A DNA stretch of 10,596 bases from Candidatus Apopatocola equi (lineage in GTDB: Bacteria; Bacillota; Clostridia; Oscillospirales; Oscillospiraceae): assembly GCA_018065965.1 (NCBI GenBank), contig JAGHSH010000107.1, forward strand, positions 1-10,596, given 5' to 3'. Below are positions 6,492-10,596 of the stretch, piece by piece. Each line of letters opens with the position of its first letter. The first letter of the stretch is position 1. A program made the position numbers and the translations under genes. The notes beneath the pieces are model-generated. The model was not told the origin of the DNA. It did no database searches and was given only the letters and a program-made list of their open reading frames with translations.

Positions 6492-7235
6492 TCAGTGCAG
6501 AGCCGTGCTGGAGGCATATACGCTGTAATTGCGCTTCCGGCAGGTTTCATAGCTCAGCATGAATCGGTCGTCCATCCAGTGGGCAGCCAGCTGGGGGTCA
6601 AAAATATACGGGACGGAATCGATCTCGATCTCCGTCCAGGAATGCTGCTGCCCGTTCCGGTTTGTGTGGGTAACGGCGTTGTAGCCAAGGCCCCGGGAGA
6701 GCGCCCAGAAAGCAGCGGCATAGTGATGACAGTTTCCCTTCCCGGTTTTCAGCATCTCCAGAGCTGCTTCCGTTTCCCAGAATGTACCGTCGGCGGCAGC
6801 TGCCCTTTTGCCGAGATAGGCGCAGTTTTTCAGCAGATAATCGTAGACGTCCCGCAGCAGCTCCGTGCCGCTGTGTTCGGGATTCGCTTCCATGATGGCA
6901 TCGAGCGTCTGCGCCACGAGCGTATCCAGCTCTTCGCTGCCGGAGCTGTAGGCTCCGTTTTCTGTAAAGAAGAGACCATCTTTTTCCTCGCCGCAGAGCA
7001 GCATTCCGTCCTCTCCGCGGCAGTACAGTGCTCCCTCCACCCAGAAAAAGCCGGGTTCTCCCGGCAGCTCCGCCGGTTCCTCGGTCGCCTCCTCGACAGC
7101 GATAAAATCAGTATTCTCGCAAGGCTCAGCCTGTTCCGACAGCGGAGGCTCAGCCGGCGTCTTCTCTGCATCGGCAGGCAGAAGGCAGCCGAGCGTCAGG
7201 CACAGGATCAATAATGATAAAGCTTTTATTTTCAT
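6492..7235 (-). CDS. Exported transglutaminase-like (papain-fold) protein
   Basis: A 247-residue protein with an N-terminal signal sequence (hydrophobic about residues 5-19). Cleavage may follow ADA at 21-23 by signal peptidase I. The TLGC at 14-17 is a poor lipobox, so a lipoprotein is possible but less likely. An acidic Pro/Glu linker (about 24-58) leads to a region with FFWVEGALYCRGEDG and then a C-terminal transglutaminase-like core. The catalytic triad is readable: Cys169 in KGNCHHYAAAF, His198 in QQHSWTEIEI and Asp213 in YIFDPQ. Bacterial members are usually proteases or amidases acting on cell-surface material; cross-linking activity is rare. GGAG sits 9 nt before ATG 7235. It diverges from the DUF6273 lipoprotein gene, which is also extracytoplasmic. 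No substrate can be named. Confidence 0.87.
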   Translation of the reverse strand: MKIKALSLLILCLTLGCLLPADAEKTPAEPPLSEQAEPCENTDFIAVEEATEEPAELPGEPGFFWVEGALYCRGEDGMLLCGEEKDGLFFTENGAYSSGSEELDTLVAQTLDAIMEANPEHSGTELLRDVYDYLLKNCAYLGKRAAAADGTFWETEAALEMLKTGKGNCHHYAAAFWALSRGLGYNAVTHTNRNGQQHSWTEIEIDSVPYIFDPQLAAHWMDDRFMLSYETCRKRNYSVYASSTALH

Positions 7236-7311
7236 TTCTCTGTTCTCCGGTTTTCCGGACGGGAAAGGCGCAAGAAAATGACACGCCTATCCAAAAAATG
7301 TCTTTTTTCTT

Positions 7312-7340
7312 AGTATACCCTGCCTTTTTCCCCTTGTCAA
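7312..7340 (-). promoter_or_regulatory. Sigma-A promoter of the transglutaminase-like gene
   Basis: On the minus strand TTGACA (7340-7335) and TATACT (7317-7312) are spaced by 17 bp. These are the same hexamers and spacing as in the marR operon promoter. Transcription would start near 7305, leaving a leader of about 70 nt. A short hairpin, CCGG-AAAA-CCGG (7258-7247), in this leader overlaps the first bases of the GGAG ribosome binding site. Confidence 0.85.
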
Positions 7341-7405
7341 GACACGGCAGCGTCTGTTTGTCCATATATAAAAGCAATACGAAAGAAATTAAAGACTTCT
7401 TTGAC

Positions 7406-7434
7406 TTGACTTTCCTTTTCCTCCGTGCTACTAT
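7406..7434 (+). promoter_or_regulatory. Probable sigma-A promoter of the DUF6273 lipoprotein gene
   Basis: TTGACT (7406-7411) with TACTAT (7429-7434) at 17-bp spacing is the best fit. TATAAG at 7432-7437 looks better as a -10 box but would need a 20-bp spacer. The element lies about 55 bp ahead of the start codon and about 65 bp from the divergent promoter. The intervening stretch 7341-7405 is AT-rich and could carry shared regulation. Confidence 0.6.
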
Positions 7435-7487
7435 AAGACAAAATGCTAAAATATTATAGAGATAATCAAAAAATGGAGTGTGCGGCA

Positions 7488-8462
7488 ATGATGAACCATC
7501 GGCATTTCCGTCTCTGCAGCCGGATCGCATTCGGCCTTTGCTTTTTCTTTTCTCTGACCGCCTGCGGAGAGGCAGCTCCCGCAGCTCCCGCAGCTGCTCC
7601 GACCGAAGCTGAAGAGGCCGCAGATTCTGCTGCAGAGGATAAACTTTCGGAAGCCATGGAGCTTCTCTCTGAAGAGCGATTCGAAGCGGCATACAGTCTT
7701 CTGTATTCTCTCGGTGAGGACGAACAGGTAAAAAACAGCTGCTATGAACGCGGGGTGCAGGCCTTTGAGAGCGGACGCTATGAGGAGGCCACCGAGCTTC
7801 TGAGCGGGCTGAACTATCGGGACAGCGAACACTATCTGTCTTTGATCTCGTCTGCTGAGTTGTCTATCGCCCTGGCCGAAGCCCAAGTGGGCGATACCGT
7901 TGTTCTCGGTGTTTATGATCAGGACGCGAAGAGCGAGAACGGAGAGGAGCCCATTGAATGGCGCGTTCTTGACATCAGCGACGGCAATATGCTGCTCATC
8001 AGCCGTTATTCGCTGGAATGTGTGGATTTTGCCGATTCCAGGCAGGATACCTCCTGGCAGGACAGCCATCTGAAGCGCTGGCTGAACGAAGAGTTTTATG
8101 TGAATGCCTTTTCCGACGCCGAGAAGAACATCATTTTACCGGTCAATACAGAAACGGAAGAATGCACTGTTCTCAACGCCCCTTCGGATTCTGACCGGGT
8201 CTTTGTCCTCAGCACCACGGAGGTGCTCAAATATTTCCGGAGCGACTTTGACCGTGTGAGCTTCTGCACAGTCCACGACATTTTCAGCGGCGCGTGGAGC
8301 GGCGGCGATCGGATGAGCCGCTGGTGGCTTCGCTCGGACGGCTGTATAGGCGAGAGAAAAGCCGGCGTCAGACACAACGGTTCTGTTTTCACGGCCGGGT
8401 ATTATGTGGATATCGGGTATTTGTCCGTTCGCCCCTGCATCTGCATTTCCCCGATCCGCTGA
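7488..8462 (+). CDS. Lipoprotein with helical repeat segment and DUF6273-like domain
   Basis: A 324-residue predicted lipoprotein. A basic N terminus and hydrophobic core end in the lipobox LTAC, with Cys26 as the lipidated residue. An Ala/Pro/Glu-rich linker follows (about 27-50). Residues about 52-120 form helical TPR-like material with the motif FESGRYEEATELL preceded by a similar ERFEAAYSLL unit. The C-terminal part (about 125-324) resembles DUF6273: EWRVLDISDGNMLLISRY, LKRWLNEEFYVNAFSDAEKNIIL, a WWLRSDG block and a final YLSVRP motif. DUF6273 has no established biochemical role that I know; it is frequent on surface proteins of gut Clostridia. Start ATG 7488 was preferred over ATG 7443 because GGAG at 7475-7478 is 9 nt upstream and the signal peptide then begins at the right place. 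ATG 7491 is an alternative. Confidence 0.85.
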   Translation: MMNHRHFRLCSRIAFGLCFFFSLTACGEAAPAAPAAAPTEAEEAADSAAEDKLSEAMELLSEERFEAAYSLLYSLGEDEQVKNSCYERGVQAFESGRYEEATELLSGLNYRDSEHYLSLISSAELSIALAEAQVGDTVVLGVYDQDAKSENGEEPIEWRVLDISDGNMLLISRYSLECVDFADSRQDTSWQDSHLKRWLNEEFYVNAFSDAEKNIILPVNTETEECTVLNAPSDSDRVFVLSTTEVLKYFRSDFDRVSFCTVHDIFSGAWSGGDRMSRWWLRSDGCIGERKAGVRHNGSVFTAGYYVDIGYLSVRPCICISPIR

Positions 8463-8484
8463 CAGCTCCCTTGCTTTGGAACCT

Positions 8485-8527
8485 AGAAAACCGGTGCAGT
8501 TCATTTCCTGAACCGCCCCGGTTTTCT
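8485..8527. terminator. Bidirectional terminator between the DUF6273 lipoprotein gene and yebC
   Basis: The outer arms AGAAAACCGG (8485-8494) and CCGGTTTTCT (8518-8527) pair over 10 bp. After one mismatch an inner 8-bp helix (8496-8503 with 8509-8516) closes a 5-nt loop. The inner helix has one A-C mismatch on the plus strand, which becomes a G-U pair on the minus strand. The A/T tracts are built into the outer arms, so both directions end in a U-rich tract. It lies 22 nt after the lipoprotein stop and 33 nt after the yebC stop. Confidence 0.87.
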
Positions 8528-8560
8528 TTCTCATATTCCGAAAACTGTGGGAATCAGAAC

Positions 8561-9295
8561 TCAGTCTGCGTTCTCCCAGTTGTGCCAGACGTTCTGGACA
8601 TCCTCGTTGTCCTCGAACATTTCCAGCATCTTGCTCATGTTCTTGATGTCACCCTCGGCCGTGAGCGTAACATAGTTCTGGGGCACCATTTCCACCTGGG
8701 CAGAGAGCAGGTGATACTTGGCAGAAAGGGCCTCGGCCACGGGAGCCACATCGTCAGGCTGGGTGTAGACGGTGATGACCTCACCCTCGTACTCCATATC
8801 GTCGGCGCCGGCATCCAGAACGACCTCCAGCACGGAGTCTTCGTCCAGTTCCTCGTCCTCATTATCGATGACGATCACGCCCTTCTTGTCAAAGCAGAAA
8901 GACACGCAGCCGGGAACGCCCATATTGCCGTTGTACTTATCGAAGTAATGACGCCCAGCGGAGGCGGTACGCTTCAGGTTGTCGGGCATGGCTTCCACAA
9001 TGATGGCCACGCCGCTGGGACCGTAGCCCTCGTAGGTGACGGAGGTGAAGTTATCACCGCCGGTGGAGCCGAGCGCCTTTTCGATGGTGCGCTTGATGTT
9101 GTCGTTCGGCATATTGGCAGCCTTGGCCTTGGCAATGACGGTGGCCAGACGGGAGTTGTTTGCAGGATCGCCGCTGCCGCCTTCCTTGACGGCCACGATC
9201 ATCTCACGGGCGATCTTGGTGAAGGCCTGCGCACGCTTGGCGTCAGCTGCACCCTTGGTTTTCTGTATGTTGTGCCATTTGGAATGTCCGGACAT
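8561..9295 (-). CDS. yebC: YebC/TACO1-family translation factor
   Basis: A 244-residue cytoplasmic protein of the YebC/PmpR/TACO1 family (DUF28). The family start MSGHSKWHNIQKTKGAADAKR is followed by FTKIAREM, the block NNSRLATVIAKAKAANMP, TYEGYGPSGVAIIVEA (about residues 88-103) and GNMGVPGCVSF, all at expected places. Length is normal. Older annotation calls it a transcriptional regulator. Mitochondrial TACO1, and more recent work on bacterial members, point to a role on ribosomes, including relief of stalling at proline-rich stretches. I chose ATG 9295; a TTG at 9310 is open in frame but lacks the family start and a ribosome binding site. The site ahead of the ATG is a modest GGGGGA (9308-9303). 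Codon choice is strongly biased (GCC, ATC, AAG, GGC), suggesting good expression. Confidence 0.97.
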   Translation of the reverse strand: MSGHSKWHNIQKTKGAADAKRAQAFTKIAREMIVAVKEGGSGDPANNSRLATVIAKAKAANMPNDNIKRTIEKALGSTGGDNFTSVTYEGYGPSGVAIIVEAMPDNLKRTASAGRHYFDKYNGNMGVPGCVSFCFDKKGVIVIDNEDEELDEDSVLEVVLDAGADDMEYEGEVITVYTQPDDVAPVAEALSAKYHLLSAQVEMVPQNYVTLTAEGDIKNMSKMLEMFEDNEDVQNVWHNWENAD

Positions 9296-9304
9296 GCTGA
9301 ATTC

Positions 9305-9330
9305 CCCCAAAAATAAATAATTCTTTGGGG
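9305..9330. promoter_or_regulatory. Inverted repeat between the yebC -10 box and ribosome binding site
   Basis: CCCCAAA (9305-9311) and TTTGGGG (9324-9330) are perfect 7-bp arms with a 12-bp AT-rich spacer. One arm touches the -10 hexamer and the other overlaps the G-rich ribosome binding site of yebC. Because transcription should begin within or just after the promoter-proximal arm, the full hairpin may not form in RNA. A DNA operator for an unknown protein is the more likely reading, if it is functional at all. Confidence 0.45.
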
Positions 9331-9359
9331 ATTATATCACTCTTCGTTCCGAAAAACAA
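9331..9359 (-). promoter_or_regulatory. Sigma-A promoter of yebC
   Basis: On the minus strand TTGTTT (9359-9354) and the consensus TATAAT (9336-9331) are 17 bp apart. It sits between the stop of the sipL-like gene (9415) and yebC, so yebC can be transcribed independently of the upstream sporulation gene. The leader would be only about 30 nt. Confidence 0.78.
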
Positions 9360-9414
9360 GTGTTTTAGTGCTCTTTCCTCTCAAAGATGAAAGATTTTTG
9401 TCCGGTTCGGCAGC

Positions 9415-10596
9415 TTATCGGGAACGCGGAACAAAAAGGAACACATCTCCCGGCGCTCTGGATGCGTTGGCCTGCTCGATAAGAGAAACGGTGGAGCCGT
9501 ACTTTCTCGCCAGCTCCCACATCGAGGCACCCTCGTCGCGGACAGCGTAGAGGGTACATGCTTCTCCGCCCCGGCGCTGCTCCTCAGAGAGCTCGATGCC
9601 CGATACAAAGCACAGCGGCTCACACTCCGCTTCTTCCGCAGAGAGCAGCGCAGCGCGCAGCTCCAGTCTTCCTCCGGACAGCTCCGCAGAGCAGCCGCAG
9701 AGCTCCGGCGTCTGCTCTCCCTGCCAGAGAAGCTCCCTCTCCATCGTGTGGAGCGTGCCGTCCCCCCGCCGGAGCAGGCAGCGGCAGCGGATGGGAAAGC
9801 CCTCTTTCTGCCGCTTGCCCAGCTCGCAGAAGGTCAGCAGCACGGTCTCTTCCCGGCTCTCAGCCGGAACAGACTCCCGCAGGCTCTCCTCCCGGAAGGC
9901 AAGAGCCGCCTGCTCCCCGGCAAAAAGCTCCTCCCGGCTCAACTCCGCAGCACAGGCAGTGGAATAGGCATCCGCCACAAAGCTCAGCTCCCGTTCGCTG
10001 AAGCAGACAGCCTGCGCTGTCAGATGCAGCTCCACCGACACGCCCTGTCCGTCGGAAAAGGGATCGGCATAGAGCGCCGTCGGCATCAGAGAGACATGGC
10101 AGCGCTCGCACTCCTGACCCATATCCAGCAGCTGCGACCAGGGCAGCTTCAGGCTCTGCGGAGCAGCCGGTGCTCCGTCCCCGTTCAGATACAGCAGCGA
10201 GAGCCGGGCTTCGCCCCGCAGCAGGAGCTTGCCCGCAACGATCTGGCTCTCCTCCGTCTGCAGCTCCAGTCCCGTCAGCAGCAGCGCAGAGAGCTCTTCT
10301 GCACCTTCGGAAAAGCTCAGGTCCTCAGAAAGCACAAAGGTCTTTTCACCCACGGCGGAAACATAGGGCCAGATGCGCTTCTCGATCTTCAGCTCCAGCT
10401 TTTCCGCGCTGCAGCCCGTGGACACGGCGATCTCCGTTTCGGCCCACTCCCGAACGGAGGCGATCAGCTCGCAGCGAAGCTGCAGCTTGCGGGGATTGAC
10501 CATTCTCCCCTCCACCCGGTAAAGCCGACCGGTGACCAGCAGGCGGACGTCCTCCTCCATGGCCTCGTCCTCCCAGTCCACCGGGCAGTCCCCCTT
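9415..10596 (-). CDS. sipL: SipL-like SPOCS (DUF3794) and LysM domain protein (N terminus beyond window)
   Basis: The reading frame is open to the right edge, so the first part of the gene is missing; 393 codons are visible before the stop. The visible part is built from repeated beta-rich SPOCS/DUF3794-like units: segments resembling each other such as RLLVTGRLYRVEGRMV, LLLRGEARLSLLYLNGDG and VSVELHLTAQAVCFSEREL. A LysM domain forms about the last 47 residues (YAVRDEGASMWELARKYGS through VFLFVPRSR). This order matches SipL of Clostridioides difficile, a mother-cell protein of about 500 residues whose LysM domain binds SpoIVA to anchor the spore coat. SipL replaces the Bacillus SpoVM-type logic in many Clostridia. 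Other SPOCS-LysM proteins exist, so the symbol is less certain than the family. No convincing terminator was seen before the yebC promoter. Confidence 0.8.
   Translation of the reverse strand, partial: KGDCPVDWEDEAMEEDVRLLVTGRLYRVEGRMVNPRKLQLRCELIASVREWAETEIAVSTGCSAEKLELKIEKRIWPYVSAVGEKTFVLSEDLSFSEGAEELSALLLTGLELQTEESQIVAGKLLLRGEARLSLLYLNGDGAPAAPQSLKLPWSQLLDMGQECERCHVSLMPTALYADPFSDGQGVSVELHLTAQAVCFSERELSFVADAYSTACAAELSREELFAGEQAALAFREESLRESVPAESREETVLLTFCELGKRQKEGFPIRCRCLLRRGDGTLHTMERELLWQGEQTPELCGCSAELSGGRLELRAALLSAEEAECEPLCFVSGIELSEEQRRGGEACTLYAVRDEGASMWELARKYGSTVSLIEQANASRAPGDVFLFVPRSR

Noticed and set aside
6411..7214. A 267-codon plus-strand frame opposite the transglutaminase-like gene
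   Set aside because: The minus-strand frame has a signal peptide, a ribosome binding site and a Cys-His-Asp triad. The plus frame also runs through the terminator hairpin at 6425-6466.
7401..7411. TTGAC-TTGAC direct repeat considered as a tandem -35 or operator
   Set aside because: Only the second copy is correctly spaced to a -10-like sequence, and 5-bp repeats in AT-rich DNA are expected by chance.
7214..7459. An 81-codon plus-strand frame with a hydrophobic start and an AGGA upstream
   Set aside because: It begins antisense to the signal peptide and reads through both promoters in the 7312-7434 region. There is no promoter for it and the product is not family-like.
7572..7596. Repeated GCAGCTCCC units in the lipoprotein gene
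   Set aside because: Two short 9-bp copies encoding an Ala-Pro linker after the lipidated Cys; this is ordinary low-complexity linker sequence.
8294..9316. A 340-codon plus-strand frame opposite yebC
   Set aside because: It overlaps the end of the lipoprotein gene, crosses the bidirectional terminator and then mirrors yebC, which is unmistakable on the minus strand.
9372..9394. Weak hairpin TCTTTC/GAAAGA after the sipL-like gene
   Set aside because: It has only six mostly A-T pairs. The T-run lies on the plus-strand side, where there is no gene to terminate, and no U-run follows it on the minus strand.

Overview
This window looks like chromosomal DNA from a GC-rich, spore-forming member of the Clostridia (Bacillota), probably an Oscillospiraceae-type gut anaerobe. 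The evidence is a spoIIIA operon at the left edge, a SipL-like SPOCS/LysM spore-coat protein at the right edge (a Clostridia-type sporulation factor), strong Gram-positive Shine-Dalgarno sequences, TTG starts, and clear sigma-A promoters. No phage, transposon, CRISPR or RNA gene was seen. The genus is an inference from gene content and composition only.

Layout. (1) 1-1479, minus strand: spoIIIAA, spoIIIAB and the first 34 codons of spoIIIAC, the start of the operon for the forespore-engulfing-cell channel. (2) 1480-1652: a divergent control region with a near-consensus sigma-A promoter firing rightward and repeated TGCACA half-sites. (3) 1653-5907, plus strand: a MarR-type regulator followed by two overlapping ABC half-exporters and a strong terminator. 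One half has a degenerate ATP site and the other a canonical one, the signature of a heterodimeric exporter of the TM287/288, LmrCD and BmrCD kind. (4) 6028-6414, plus: a small MazG-like nucleotide pyrophosphohydrolase with its own promoter. (5) 6492-7235, minus: an exported transglutaminase-like protein, converging on the previous gene and sharing a bidirectional terminator with it. (6) 7488-8462, plus: a lipoprotein with a helical repeat segment and a DUF6273-like domain, divergent from gene 5 across a 252-bp region that carries a promoter for each direction. (7) 8561-9295, minus: yebC, sharing a second bidirectional terminator with gene 6. (8) 9415 to the right edge, minus: the C-terminal part of a SipL-like protein.

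How they work together. The regulator and exporter genes form one likely self-regulated efflux operon. The spoIIIA genes and the sipL-like gene both act in the mother cell during sporulation but are separate units about 8 kb apart. The transglutaminase-like protein and the DUF6273 lipoprotein are both predicted to lie outside the membrane and are divergently transcribed. They are the least understood part of the window. The rest consists of recognisable families; I see no convincing wholly new system.
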